Of a stretch of 64,000 nucleotides of DNA, positions 1 through 8,990 are shown in pieces. Each line of letters starts with the position of its first letter. The stretch's first letter is position 1. This stretch comes from Gimesia sp. (GTDB taxonomy: Bacteria; Planctomycetota; Planctomycetia; Planctomycetales; Planctomycetaceae), in NCBI RefSeq assembly GCF_040219335.1, contig NZ_JAVJSQ010000004.1:434001-498000 (forward strand), read 5' to 3'. The notes beneath the pieces are model-generated. The model saw nothing but the letters and a program-made list of their open reading frames with translations, was not told the origin of the DNA and searched no databases. The translations under genes and the position numbers were made by a program.

Positions 1-612
1 TTCGAGGGCCTCAGTCAGATAGGCGATCAAGTCTTCAATCGCGATGGGTTGTGCAGCCCGCATCACCCACTTCGGCGTCACCATCACAGGCAAGCGTTCG
101 ACCAGCGACCGAATCATTTCAAACGACAGACTCCCCGAGCCGATCACGATTGACGCCCGGAATTCAATCACCGGCACTCCTGACGACCGTAGAATTTGCC
201 CCACTTCCTGTCGACTTCGCAGGTGAGGGGAGAGCGTCTCCGTTTCATCGCCCAGGCCTCCCAGGTAGATGATCCGTTCCACGCCCGCTTCCCGGGCAGC
301 CCGCGCGAAATGTTCCGCAGCCCGCCGGTCATTCTCCTCAAACGAACCGGCCTCACCCATCGAGTGAATCAGGTAATACGCCACCTTCACCCCCTTCAAT
401 GCCGGCAGCAGTGTCTCCGGTTCCAGCACATCCCCGTAAACCACCTCCGTGGTCTCAGCGACCCGCTCCCGCAGCACCTCTGGTCGCCGCGCCAGGCATC
501 GTAGCCGGGCACCCCGCGATTCCAGCACCTGCAGCAACCGTCCCCCCACATAGCCGGTAGCTCCGGTCAACAGGATCATCTCAGATGCGTCAGCAGCAGA
601 CAGTTCAGGCAT
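1..612 (-). CDS. NAD(P)-binding SDR/YbjT-like protein (C-terminus beyond window)
   Basis: Reading the minus strand from the ATG at 610-612 gives an open frame that runs off the left edge, so only about 204 N-terminal residues are visible. Near the start is MILLTGATGYVGGRLL, the TGxxGxxG dinucleotide-binding motif of atypical short-chain dehydrogenases. It is followed by GDVLEPETLLPALKGV and YYLIHSMGEAGSF, the pattern of YbjT-type NmrA/NDUFA9-like proteins. A second in-frame ATG at 577-579 begins directly at the Rossmann strand and could be the true start. In this family the fold binds NAD(P) and the substrate is usually unknown. The fold is seen clearly; the function is not known. Confidence 0.8.
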   Translation of the reverse strand, partial: MPELSAADASEMILLTGATGYVGGRLLQVLESRGARLRCLARRPEVLRERVAETTEVVYGDVLEPETLLPALKGVKVAYYLIHSMGEAGSFEENDRRAAEHFARAAREAGVERIIYLGGLGDETETLSPHLRSRQEVGQILRSSGVPVIEFRASIVIGSGSLSFEMIRSLVERLPVMVTPKWVMRAAQPIAIEDLIAYLTEALE

Positions 613-751
613 GAAATCAGCATTTCTTTAGCATGGAACAGAACACGATCAGAGCTTCCAGCAGCTCCATTCAGTTTTATAGTCCTGCCCGCACTGATGT
701 TGAGGGCCGAAAATCGATTTTTCGCTTAAAACAATTCCTGTATTGAAATTC

Positions 752-1381
752 TCAACGAACCACCTGCTGTCCCTCATCGTAGGCAATCGCCTGCTGACGG
801 CGAATCACCGCCTGCCAGTCCATCCGATGCGGCGGATCCAGGTAATGCTGATACGCCACCGCCATCTGCCGAGCCACTTCCCGATAGGGTACGCATCCAA
901 AACCAGCCCCCATCGCAGGAAAAGCCACCGTTTTAATTTTGGTAGCTTCGTCCTGCTGGCTGATATTATGCTGATACACGGCCAGCAGGGACGCCCAGGT
1001 CGCCGCATACACTTTATCCGTCCCGGAGATCGAACCGGGGACGCGCATCGTCGGGCTGTGTGCCACATAGGGATAATCGGGATTTCCCGTCGGTTCAATA
1101 AACGAGGTTCCCAGCGGCTGTTCTCCCAGATACAGATCCAGAATCCGATGCTGAATCCGTTTCATCAGGTCATAACCATGAAAATTGACCACCGCGGCAT
1201 CAATGCCGGCATTCATGATGCCAAACGAATTCGCCGCCGTTACAAAACAGTCGTGCGGGGGCAAGTCTTCAAAACGGCATTCCATTACCGTCACATGGGG
1301 GAGTTCCTGAAAACGATCCCGAAACGCATCACACATTTCCGCTTCGGGATGAATCAGCCAGAGATCAAGGGGCAAAGACAT
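752..1381 (-). CDS. Macro-domain-like protein
   Basis: This 209-residue protein has a macro-domain (ADP-ribose-binding) pattern. FVTAANSFGIMNAGIDAAV corresponds to the NxxN-G-GVxxAI loop, and AFPAMGAGFGCVP corresponds to the PxxxxGxxG-P phosphate-binding loop. Macro domains bind or hydrolyse ADP-ribose conjugates in the cytoplasm. The frame stays open to a GTG at 1436-1438, but the ATG at 1379-1381 fits the family's N-terminus better; neither has a convincing ribosome-binding site. Loop spacing differs from classic MacroD proteins, so enzymatic activity is not assured. Two other ADP-ribose-related proteins lie at 24.0-24.9 and 27.5-28.0 kb. Confidence 0.75.
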   Translation of the reverse strand: MSLPLDLWLIHPEAEMCDAFRDRFQELPHVTVMECRFEDLPPHDCFVTAANSFGIMNAGIDAAVVNFHGYDLMKRIQHRILDLYLGEQPLGTSFIEPTGNPDYPYVAHSPTMRVPGSISGTDKVYAATWASLLAVYQHNISQQDEATKIKTVAFPAMGAGFGCVPYREVARQMAVAYQHYLDPPHRMDWQAVIRRQQAIAYDEGQQVVR

Positions 1382-1579
1382 AAGGGGAAAGGATCCTTTC
1401 TTGGAATAGAACCCTATTTTATCTGAGAAAGCCGGCACTGGTCAAGCGATTACCTGCCGGCCTGTTTGTTGTTTAACAGTGTTCTTCAATGGACAGGAAA
1501 GCGCTTGATCCCCCCGTTCAATCTGATAGCTTGGAAGCTGAAAAACATACCCCACCTGCCGCGTTGAGGAGTAACCGCC

Positions 1580-3283
1580 ATGTGCTCGCGCTATCATCTT
1601 CCCACCCCGCTCCCGCGTCTCTCTCTGCTGTCCCTGGCCTGTCTGCTGATACTCTGCGCACATCCCAGAACACTACCAGCGGACACACTGTCCGTTCCCG
1701 AAAAGTTTCCGACGATTCAATCCGCCATCGATGCCGCCCAACCGGGAGACACCATCCTGGTCACTGCAGGAACCTACTATGAACGCCTGCGTCTGAAACC
1801 GGGCATCACACTCAAAAGCGCCGGCGATGAGAGCAGGGGAGAACGGGGCCTGAAAAGAGCCGAAACCACAATCATTGACGGCAGCAGACAGAAAGAGGGT
1901 GCGGGTGTCCTGCTGGCAGAGAACGCCGTGCTGGATGGATTCACCGTCACGGGTGTCGGCGTCTACGACGAACAGAAATGGAACCACCATCACGCCATGC
2001 GGGGCGAACAGCAGTCGCACGAACACATCGGTGCTCCCGGCACCCCGGGTATTGCCATCATGGGCGTCACCTGCACGGTTCAGAACAACATCGTCCATCA
2101 CATCGGCTATACCGGCATCGCTGCCCAGGCGACCGAAGGCAAACGCTGTACCCCACACATTTATCGTAATGTCTGTTACCGCAACATGGGTGGCGGCATC
2201 GGCTCCATGCATGACTCACAGGCAGTTATCGAAGAGAATACCTGCTTCGAAAACTTCTACGCCGGCATCGGACACGACGACGCCAGCCCGACCGTCATCA
2301 ATAATACCTGTTTTGAAAACATCCGCGCCGGGATCGGCATCAGTGAAGGTTCCTGTCCCCTCGTGCGTGGCAACAAATGCTATCGCAACCGTCGCGCCGG
2401 CATTGGCTCTCGTACCGGTGCCAATACGCGTCCCCTGATTGAAGACAACGACTGCTATGACAACGGCATGGCCGGTATCGGCGCCAGCGAGTCTGCCGCA
2501 CCGCTGATCCGTAATAATCGCTGCTACCAGAACCGCCTGGCGGGCATCGGCTCTCAGTCACACGCCTCTCCTACCATCATCGGCAATGAATGTTATCAGA
2601 ATGGACAGTCCGGCATCGGTCAGCAAGGCGATGCTGTCACCACACTCATCAACAATTATTGTCATCACAACAAAACCGCAGGTCTCGGTTTCGCTGACTG
2701 TAAATCGGGTCGATCCACAGTAGTCAACAACCGCATCATCGACAACGCGCAAGTCGCCGCCGGCGTCCACTCAGGCTGGACCGTCCTGTTCCTGGGAAAT
2801 GAATTCGCTCGCCAGGGAGGTCTGCCGCCCATCCTCATGATCTTCGCCGGCGCCGATGTCACCCTCACTGGCAATACCATTCGCGGCGGGGGAGTCGCCG
2901 GCATTCGCGTCGCTGGAAAACTGCGGGCGGAAAACAATGAATTCGCGGGGACGTCGCTCCGCAAAGTCGGTCCCCCCAACTTTGGGGTCTGGGCACTGCC
3001 CGGTGCGGATATCACGCTCACAGGCAATCGCTTCCATCACTGGCGCCACGCGCTCAGTGCCAGTGAAGCGACCGTACTGGCCTCCCACAACCACATCACA
3101 GACTTCCACCGCACGGCACTGCTGATTCAAAATCCCCAAGCCCCGGCCCACGTTTTCAACAATGTGGCAGTCTCCAGCGACCCCAAAGTAGAAGTCCTCA
3201 CGCTGACAGGCCAGGCAGGTACCGTGAAAGGAAATGCATTACGCAAACCGGATACAGCCCCTGATAAAAATCAATCCCCATAA
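1580..3283 (+). CDS. Secreted right-handed parallel beta-helix protein
   Basis: The 567-residue product starts with a hydrophobic signal sequence (LSLLSLACLLILCAHP) and then the typical opening of NosD/pectate-lyase-like proteins (FPTIQSAIDAAQPGDTILVTAGTYYE). Residues of roughly 190-390 hold at least seven turns of about 23-24 residues with the consensus N-x-C-[YF]-x-N-xx-AGIG, so a cysteine recurs at the same place in consecutive turns. An upstream GAGGAG at 1565-1570 supports the ATG. The fold usually binds or cleaves polysaccharide at the cell surface, but no catalytic site was recognised. The 3' end overlaps the convergent minus-strand gene by 13 bp. Confidence 0.85.
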   Translation: MCSRYHLPTPLPRLSLLSLACLLILCAHPRTLPADTLSVPEKFPTIQSAIDAAQPGDTILVTAGTYYERLRLKPGITLKSAGDESRGERGLKRAETTIIDGSRQKEGAGVLLAENAVLDGFTVTGVGVYDEQKWNHHHAMRGEQQSHEHIGAPGTPGIAIMGVTCTVQNNIVHHIGYTGIAAQATEGKRCTPHIYRNVCYRNMGGGIGSMHDSQAVIEENTCFENFYAGIGHDDASPTVINNTCFENIRAGIGISEGSCPLVRGNKCYRNRRAGIGSRTGANTRPLIEDNDCYDNGMAGIGASESAAPLIRNNRCYQNRLAGIGSQSHASPTIIGNECYQNGQSGIGQQGDAVTTLINNYCHHNKTAGLGFADCKSGRSTVVNNRIIDNAQVAAGVHSGWTVLFLGNEFARQGGLPPILMIFAGADVTLTGNTIRGGGVAGIRVAGKLRAENNEFAGTSLRKVGPPNFGVWALPGADITLTGNRFHHWRHALSASEATVLASHNHITDFHRTALLIQNPQAPAHVFNNVAVSSDPKVEVLTLTGQAGTVKGNALRKPDTAPDKNQSP

Positions 3284-3690
3284 AAGAAGAGCACCCGCTG
3301 CGCTGTATTTGCGGCCCGGGTCAGCTCCACGAGTCCGTTTAATTTCTGCAGCAGCCCTGACCGAAAGAGTGTCGTGTAGATCTTCACTTCCTGCGGGTGA
3401 TACTGCAACTCCGTGAATTCTTCCCACTGTTCCGGCCTGGATTCCACGACACGCATTGTCTCCAGCAGCAGCCGTTCGAAGATCTTCAGGTCTTCACCCG
3501 AAATTCGGGTATCTTCGTACGGCTCAATAACCAGTCCGGTCTTTGCAAAGAATGTCTGAAAGGGATCATACAAAAACGCCATTTCCCCAGCTTCCAGACT
3601 GACTATCAGCGTCCGGTCAAGCGGATCCGTCCCCCCTTCAATCGACTCCAGCCCAATATCCAGCGCCAATGCTTCACTCCCGGTTTTCAT
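3271..3690 (-). CDS. Hypothetical protein, 139 aa
   Basis: I do not recognise this protein. It is acidic, soluble, has no signal peptide, and contains helical stretches such as EDLKIFERLLLETMRVVESR. The ATG at 3688-3690 lies 29 bp downstream of the end of the interrupted gene at 3720-4169, which suggests the two were one transcription unit. No clear ribosome-binding site precedes it. The end overlaps the convergent beta-helix gene by 13 bp. Stable codon use and tidy spacing make it likely to be real. Confidence 0.6.
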   Translation of the reverse strand: MKTGSEALALDIGLESIEGGTDPLDRTLIVSLEAGEMAFLYDPFQTFFAKTGLVIEPYEDTRISGEDLKIFERLLLETMRVVESRPEQWEEFTELQYHPQEVKIYTTLFRSGLLQKLNGLVELTRAANTAQRVLFFYGD

Positions 3691-3719
3691 CTAGTCTGAA
3701 ATCTACGTTTGGAAAACAC

Positions 3720-4169
3720 TTACAGCTCGCGTATATCCGCTCGTTTGACCAGTGCAATCGGCTGCTGATTCTTCCAGTCGTACTGTTTGCCATCCACCGT
3801 CAGGCTGTTCAACATCAGATCAAAGTGATGTCCTTCCCATTCAAACGTCACGCGTCCGGGCAGAATGGTCGTTTATTCAAACGTCAGTTTGTTACCTCGC
3901 ATCTGTTCCGCCTGTTCGGGGAGTGTAAACGTTCCCGCCGGATGAGCGTTAGCTGCCTGATCGGAAAACACCACCTGCCGACGCAGCATGCGGTCTTCGC
4001 GGCCCGCCAGTCTGAGCGTCAGCGCAAGTTGCTGCTCCGCCTGACCAATCTCGGCCTCCCAGTGCCCCTGCGCGCCGTTGAACGAGTCCAGCGACCAGAA
4101 TAACAGAATCACACAGCAGAGCGCTCCGCCACAATACAACACGACGTTTTTCAGAATGTCTTTTTTCAT
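3720..4169 (-). pseudogene. Membrane-anchored hypothetical gene interrupted by in-frame TAA
   Basis: The ATG at 4167-4169 has a good GAGG seven bases upstream and starts a 98-residue product with one N-terminal membrane segment (VVLYCGGALCCVILLFW). The frame ends at TAA 3873-3875. Reading through this stop in the same frame gives 50 more residues, TTILPGRVTFEWEGHHFD onward to ADIREL, ended by TAA at 3720-3722. The tail has normal protein composition, and the next gene starts only 29 bp later. The simplest reading is a single 149-codon gene broken by a nonsense change. A sequencing error, or a genuinely short 98-residue protein, remains possible. Confidence 0.6.
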
Positions 4170-4696
4170 GGGAATGCCTCATTTAAAAATAATGCCGAAC
4201 GGATCGACAGGTGATGACAGATACCAGTCAGGAAAAACAAATGGAATCCACAGTCATCGCATCCGCTGTATGCCAGTTTCCGCTCCCGTTGACCTGTGGA
4301 TCATAAATCAATCTCTCATCTCTGAGAAAGGCAATTTTGAATCGTCAAATCAACGAATTCCATTTCTGCAGCATGTCACCGGCTTACACTGCAGCATCCT
4401 GCACAACTCATGCAAAACCTTTCCGTACCGGCCGGATTCTGCATTCTGCTCAAGATGTCATGCAGGAAACACACAGTCGAGAAGAACCAACAGTCAATCC
4501 AGACTGCAACTCTCTGTTTCCGTTTCAGCATTCCATACGAGATGAGCATGCAGAAGAGGAGTTGCAAGATTCATGCCGACCACGAACAGCAACATTTTTG
4601 AACGTCGTTCCCACGCCTTGCCTGTCGCTTGCGTAGAATCAACGCGTGACCTTGTCTCGATCCTGGGAACAGGAGAGACGGCGCACCCTCAAGCGC
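4170..4696. other. 527-bp gap without a convincing gene
   Basis: Several short open frames on both strands cross this stretch, but none has a ribosome-binding site, a recognisable motif or extended codon bias. It probably holds the promoter for the minus-strand genes at 3271-4169, which would lie near 4180-4300. I see no repeat or clear terminator. Confidence 0.4.
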
Positions 4697-5203
4697 TCAT
4701 TTATTCTGGAACTGCTGCAGATGGGTTTCCAGTTCATTCCATTCGCGGATCACATGCTGCTGCATCTCCGGATCGGAATAATAAGGGTGTCCGCTGTCGA
4801 CATAGGCTTCGATCGACTCTTTGACCTGCGCGACCAGGGGAAATACGCGGGGCACCAGCTCTCGCACTTCCGGCAGACAGTTATCGGAAAACTGAAACTG
4901 GATCGTGGCTCCCAGTCCATACACCTGGCACCACTCGGCTTCCTCATCTGCCCCCCAGACCGGCGTAACCAGCAGATAACGCTCCAGTACCGGGAAATAA
5001 TAAGCAAACGCTTTCCCGCCCATCCACATGAAATCTTCCTGGTAAACAAAGGGATTTTCCTGAAATCTCTGATAGGCTTCCTTCAACGTCAACCCACCAA
5101 AATTCTCCCAGGCCACCAGCGCGTCCAGATCGCCTTCGTGCGGATCAAAATCCCGCTCGACGGGCAGGGGACCATTAACATCCCTGAATGGTTGTCCTGT
5201 CAT
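4697..5203 (-). CDS. Hypothetical acidic protein, 168 aa
   Basis: This is an acidic soluble protein rich in aromatic residues, with no signal peptide and no known motif that I can name. Its middle (KAFAYYFPVLERYLLV, then GLGATIQFQFSDNCLPEV) alternates strands and helices, and its C-terminus is a helix ending in QQFQNK. The shape is loosely reminiscent of small SMI1/KNR4-like or immunity-type proteins, but I cannot support that. The ATG at 5201-5203 has only a weak purine-rich upstream stretch. It lies 80 bp downstream of the DUF6868 gene and may be co-transcribed with it. Confidence 0.6.
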   Translation of the reverse strand: MTGQPFRDVNGPLPVERDFDPHEGDLDALVAWENFGGLTLKEAYQRFQENPFVYQEDFMWMGGKAFAYYFPVLERYLLVTPVWGADEEAEWCQVYGLGATIQFQFSDNCLPEVRELVPRVFPLVAQVKESIEAYVDSGHPYYSDPEMQQHVIREWNELETHLQQFQNK

Positions 5204-5283
5204 ACGTGTTCACACTTCTATTCAACACACACTCACTCTGACCTTCCAAGCGCCAGCCAGAGTTTTCGTCACCATACTCGACA

Positions 5284-5535
5284 TCACCCGATCATCAACA
5301 GCGCCAGATAAGGCACCAGGTTAAATACCAGAAACAGCAGCTTGAACGCGCCTACGAAAACATACATTACCACATCAAAGGTCTCCCTGGGGAGAGGAAA
5401 CCAGCGTTTCTGGGTTCGGTACACCAGATCCGGCATCAAAAGAAAACAGAGCGTCCACAATATCAGCAGACCGCCGTTGAAAATGGAACACCACATGAAG
5501 AAGCTGGTCAACGTTGTCAGATCCATGTCGCTCAC
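5284..5535 (-). CDS. Small DUF6868-like membrane protein
   Basis: The 83-residue product has two hydrophobic segments, FNGGLLILWTLCFLLM and FVGAFKLLFLVFNLVPYLAL. They are separated by a short loop with paired aromatic and basic residues (YRTQKRWFPLPRETFD). This matches my recollection of the DUF6868 family of inner-membrane proteins of unknown function, including the final NLVPYLAL. Its start overlaps the stop of the preceding gene by four bases (ATGA), so the two are translationally coupled. Confidence 0.7.
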   Translation of the reverse strand: MSDMDLTTLTSFFMWCSIFNGGLLILWTLCFLLMPDLVYRTQKRWFPLPRETFDVVMYVFVGAFKLLFLVFNLVPYLALLMIG

Positions 5536-6056
5536 CTCTGATGTTTGAGTTTCTGCTTGAGAATATTTCGTACCCGCGCCTTGATCGACGCCGCCTCGTC
5601 TTCCAGTGCCCGCTCCAGCAGACGATCAACCTCCGCCTGGAATTGCGCATGTTGCAGCGCCAGTTCATGAAACCCGTGATAGGCCCAGGCACGCACAAAC
5701 TTGTTCTCACTCTCCAGGCAATCTCTTAAGAAGGCCTCCAGCGGTTTGACCTCCCGCTTTCCGATCGGCAGGTAAGACAGACTCTGCAACACCTGCAGGC
5801 GCGTCTCCCAGTCCTGCAATCCCGACAGAGCCCGAAACAGCAGCTTCGCCTGGGAGACACTCAATGTGTGTCCCGCTTCCAGATGCCGCCTCAACAGCCA
5901 GCTGGCCGGCTTCTGCAATTGAGGATCAGCCAGCAACGAGACCAGTTCTGTTCCCAGCGCCGGCTCTTCCGAACGTCGATCATAGACCGCCTGCAGGTCA
6001 GCAACCGGTTGACCTGCGACTGCTTCCAGATCCCGTTTCAGATCTTCCATCGCCAT
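5532..6056 (-). CDS. HEAT-repeat-like helical protein
   Basis: The protein is all helical, and pairs of helices such as DWETRLQVLQSLSYLP and NKFVRAWAYHGFHELAL look like HEAT or PBS-lyase-type repeats, which usually serve as protein-binding scaffolds. It has no signal peptide or membrane segment. Three starts compete: TTG 6062, ATG 6056 and ATG 6050. The AGAGG at 6066-6070 lies nine bases before the ATG at 6056, so I chose that one. It is coupled to the small membrane protein downstream, which suggests a shared task at the membrane. Confidence 0.65.
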   Translation of the reverse strand: MAMEDLKRDLEAVAGQPVADLQAVYDRRSEEPALGTELVSLLADPQLQKPASWLLRRHLEAGHTLSVSQAKLLFRALSGLQDWETRLQVLQSLSYLPIGKREVKPLEAFLRDCLESENKFVRAWAYHGFHELALQHAQFQAEVDRLLERALEDEAASIKARVRNILKQKLKHQR

Positions 6057-6068
6057 CCACAAGTTCCT

Positions 6069-6536
6069 CTAATGCTGTTCCAGATACAGAAAAATCCACC
6101 AGAGCACTCCCGCTACGATCAACATGACCAGCATGATATTTAACGCCACCTGCTCAATCAGTTCTGAAAGTGTATCGTACCAGGCCAGCATATGTTGAAT
6201 CACCATCGCCACGCCTGCAAACAGAAACAACCCCATGCCCAATGGTACAAACGAGGCATAAGGATTAAACCCCGTCACCGGATACCATAAAACAGTCAAC
6301 CCGAGCAGAAAAGCAGAGAAGACCATGGGCGCATCGGCTAAAGTCAACCACGCCAGTTTGATCTGAATCTTCCGCTTTCTTTCGTCCCTCTGTGGATCAT
6401 TTTCTGGAATGTCAGCAATTCTCTGTCTTGCATATAAGCGGATCCCGGACAGATAGGCCGACAATGCAATCGCAAGACCCAGAATCGCCAGCAGCTCATC
6501 CGTTGTGCTACGTAAACCGACAGCGAACAGACTCAT
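6069..6536 (-). CDS. Integral membrane protein with about four segments
   Basis: The product, about 155 residues from the chosen start, has a first hydrophobic segment at ELLAILGLAIALSAYLSG. A basic cytoplasmic loop (NDPQRDERKRKIQIK) follows, and then segments around MVFSAFLLGLTVLWYP, FVPLGMGLFLFAGVAM and LNIMLVMLIVAGVLWWIFLYL. The frame is open upstream to 6608, but the ATG at 6536 is preceded by GAGAGG seven bases away. I do not recognise a family. The gene lies 12 bp upstream of the HEAT-like gene, so the three genes 6536-5284 probably form one operon. Confidence 0.65.
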   Translation of the reverse strand: MSLFAVGLRSTTDELLAILGLAIALSAYLSGIRLYARQRIADIPENDPQRDERKRKIQIKLAWLTLADAPMVFSAFLLGLTVLWYPVTGFNPYASFVPLGMGLFLFAGVAMVIQHMLAWYDTLSELIEQVALNIMLVMLIVAGVLWWIFLYLEQH

Positions 6537-6704
6537 CAGACACCTCTCACCAGTCAAAGGTTTCGACAACTGCCTGACTAAGAGCCCGCATGCAGTTGTC
6601 GGATTCATCAGAGAATCGGCGGGAGATTCTCCTCAAGTGTGCCTGCTGCGCATGAGTCTAGCAGATTTAGAATTCGATCGCAGTTATTAATTGTTAGATC
6701 GATG

Positions 6705-7463
6705 TCAGAAAAACAATTCTCGCGGCGGTTCGGAATCGGACGAATCCGTCTCAGTCGAATCGTCTTTCTGTATTGTTGAATCTTCCGCTTCTGGTTCCTC
6801 CGGAGAGACCGACTTCCAGATACCGTGAAGCCACCATCCGGGAAGCGTGGTACTCCCGCTGACCAGAGCCACAAAGCCCGCGCAGAACGAAATAAAACCC
6901 AGGATCGCCACAGGCATCTGCTCCAGTCCGCATAACTGGTATCTCGCATAAACGGTCTGCTGATATCCCGCAAGTGCCGATGCTGGCTGATCAACGGTAA
7001 TTGTCGCGGAATACTTTCCTGCTGCAAAGGTCGGTAGATTTACCAGCATGATCTCACCACCAGGCCGTCCCCGATATACGATCGGTTCGCCAGGCAGCAC
7101 TCCACCATCATTCATCAGTGATCTGCGTACGATTTCCTCGCCCGCTGCATTTGTGATTACCAACTTCCCTGAAAGCCCCTTAAGCAATTCTTCGGGGACC
7201 TGTCCCGTGTCATCTCGGAGATCACAATCAAGATACACAGCTTCCCCATGCGAAACCGAACAGGACTGATCAAAGGGAACCGTGACCGCTCCCGTTCGTG
7301 ACAAATCAATCGCTGTCTCCATCGGCCGGGCGATGTCCCAGTCGTGAACAGTCTGATTGAACCTCCAGGATTCATACCCTGACAGAACAGCGATGCCCAG
7401 TGACAGCACTGTCAGCAGCAAACCAACGATTCTGCCCAGGGCCAGTTTCCGCATGCTGGTCAT
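6705..7463 (-). CDS. Membrane protein with extracytoplasmic domain, 252 aa
   Basis: An N-terminal membrane segment (IVGLLLTVLSLGIAVLSGY) is followed by an extracytoplasmic domain of about 150 residues containing two cysteines (SCSVSHGEAVYLDCDLRDD), probably a disulfide-bonded beta sandwich. A second membrane segment follows at PVAILGFISFCAGFVALVSG. The acidic, Ser/Thr/Glu-rich tail ends in PPRELFF. The family is unknown to me. The start overlaps the stop of the alpha/beta hydrolase gene in an ATGA arrangement, so the two are coupled. Confidence 0.65.
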   Translation of the reverse strand: MTSMRKLALGRIVGLLLTVLSLGIAVLSGYESWRFNQTVHDWDIARPMETAIDLSRTGAVTVPFDQSCSVSHGEAVYLDCDLRDDTGQVPEELLKGLSGKLVITNAAGEEIVRRSLMNDGGVLPGEPIVYRGRPGGEIMLVNLPTFAAGKYSATITVDQPASALAGYQQTVYARYQLCGLEQMPVAILGFISFCAGFVALVSGSTTLPGWWLHGIWKSVSPEEPEAEDSTIQKDDSTETDSSDSEPPRELFF

Positions 7464-8320
7464 TTACCTTCAGTCAGTTGATTAACAAAGTCTCTGACAA
7501 CACTGTTGAACGCTTTCGGATTCTCCAGGTACATGAAGTGACTGCCTCCCACATCCGCAGCGATCATCTCGACCTGGCCGCGGGGAATCTGCTCCGCAAT
7601 CCAGGGCATGACCTCAGGTCCCAGGTGGCTGGCTGCGCCGCCGATACAGAGGGTTGGCAGTGAAATCCGGGGTAGCAGATCACGATAGTCGGCGGCACTC
7701 ACACTCAGCAGCAGTTCCGCAGCATAAGGGCGGGGAAACTTCAGGCTCTCCTGAATCACCTGCAACAGATCCGCTTCAGAGAAACTTTCGGTAAACATGC
7801 TCGCCAGGAATTCACCCGTCTTGGCCGGCCCCTCTTTGCTGCCGATCAGCTCTGCCTGCGCGAGGACTTCGTCACCGCCTACCTCGGCCCCATACTGGCG
7901 GCATTCGGTTTCCGACCATTCCGGCCGACGGATGCGGGCAATCATCTGATCACAGAGTACCAGGCCACTCAAACCCGCCTCGCCGAACAGATCCAGGTAA
8001 TTCCAGATCACAGCACAGCCCGCGGAATGACCGAGCAGAATCACATCCTGCAGATCCAACGCCTGCAGTAACTCGCGCAAATCCATCGCCAGGCGGGAGA
8101 CGCGATATCCATAATCCGGTTTGGACGACTCTCCGTGCCCGCGCTGATCCAGGACCAGGCAGCGGCACCTGTCACTCAAGTCATCCAGCTGCCGCTGAAA
8201 CAGCGCCGCTGACTGCGACCAGCCGGGCAGGATCACCAGCGGCGGTCCCGCACCGGCAGTCAGGTAATGCAGATTCACCCCGTCCGAGGTTGTGAACGTT
8301 CCGGATTCGCTTCTCGCCAT
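7460..8320 (-). CDS. Alpha/beta-fold hydrolase
   Basis: The 286-residue protein has the oxyanion-hole region LPGWSQSAALF, the strand-turn DQRGHGESSKPDYGY, the nucleophile elbow GHSAG at 97-101 (Ser99) and a late histidine in GGSHFMYLENP. This is the layout of esterases and haloalkane-dehalogenase-like hydrolases acting in the cytoplasm. The usual catalytic acid position after strand 6 reads IGGAASHLG, with no Asp, so the acid may be placed elsewhere or be missing. There is no signal peptide. The natural substrate cannot be told from the sequence. Confidence 0.85.
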   Translation of the reverse strand: MARSESGTFTTSDGVNLHYLTAGAGPPLVILPGWSQSAALFQRQLDDLSDRCRCLVLDQRGHGESSKPDYGYRVSRLAMDLRELLQALDLQDVILLGHSAGCAVIWNYLDLFGEAGLSGLVLCDQMIARIRRPEWSETECRQYGAEVGGDEVLAQAELIGSKEGPAKTGEFLASMFTESFSEADLLQVIQESLKFPRPYAAELLLSVSAADYRDLLPRISLPTLCIGGAASHLGPEVMPWIAEQIPRGQVEMIAADVGGSHFMYLENPKAFNSVVRDFVNQLTEGK

Positions 8321-8366
8321 TGCTTAACCTGCCTTCCGTTCTGGTTTCCTCCACTTGTAAACCATC

Positions 8367-8960
8367 TCAGTCGGAAATCAACAGCTTTCGAGTTAATTCC
8401 CCAGGCACCGGATAAACTTTTTCGCCCGGCAGCTCCCGTTTCAGACTGCGGCTGCTCCCGACACGAATCGCATTCCACTTACGAACCCGTGGTGTCAGAT
8501 CCTCAATTCCGACAATCCACTCCTCGACAAATTCGCGAATGATGTGACGACTCAGCCCCACCTGAATACTGAAGCAGGGGAGAGCCGCTCCGCGGGAACT
8601 CCGTTCCGTGTCCCATTGAATATGCACGGGCGCGGTCTGGAATTTCCGCTCCCACTCGGCTGCAGAGCGATAGACGCCCCGTTCGGGAGATGTCAGCTCC
8701 CCCAGTGAAAGCGCACGTTCCCAGCCGGCACGATTGATGCGGACCGCCAGAATTCGCGTCTGTCCCGTTTTCTGTCCCCAGTGACTGCGATGCATCAGCC
8801 ATAAAAACGAAGGCTTGATCCACGTCATCCGCTTAAACGAAAAGGGACGCACAAACGTCTGTGCCTCAAGCGACGCGTCCGCAATCGGATCTGCATAGGC
8901 CTGGTACACAACGATCGTCTCGCGATCATAGTCTGCTCGTATTTCATAAAGACGGGCCAT
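8367..8960 (-). CDS. DUF4291 family protein
   Basis: The N-terminus REIR-like ([18 protein letters not shown]), then [14 protein letters not shown] and [20 protein letters not shown], are the hallmark blocks of DUF4291. This widespread cytoplasmic family has no established function. The length of 197 residues is normal for it. The ATG at 8958-8960 was preferred to the upstream in-frame start at 8972 because the family begins with an E-I-R-A motif close to the first residue. It sits between the hydrolase and the glyoxalase-like gene, all on the same strand. Confidence 0.85.
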   Translation of the reverse strand: MARLYEIRADYDRETIVVYQAYADPIADASLEAQTFVRPFSFKRMTWIKPSFLWLMHRSHWGQKTGQTRILAVRINRAGWERALSLGELTSPERGVYRSAAEWERKFQTAPVHIQWDTERSSRGAALPCFSIQVGLSRHIIREFVEEWIVGIEDLTPRVRKWNAIRVGSSRSLKRELPGEKVYPVPGELTRKLLISD

Positions 8961-8990
8961 TGGGTTTCTCACACCTACTGCAGACCAGGA

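Noticed and set aside
743-1426. A 227-residue plus-strand frame opposite the macro-domain gene
   Set aside because: The minus strand encodes recognisable macro-domain loops; the plus-strand product has none.
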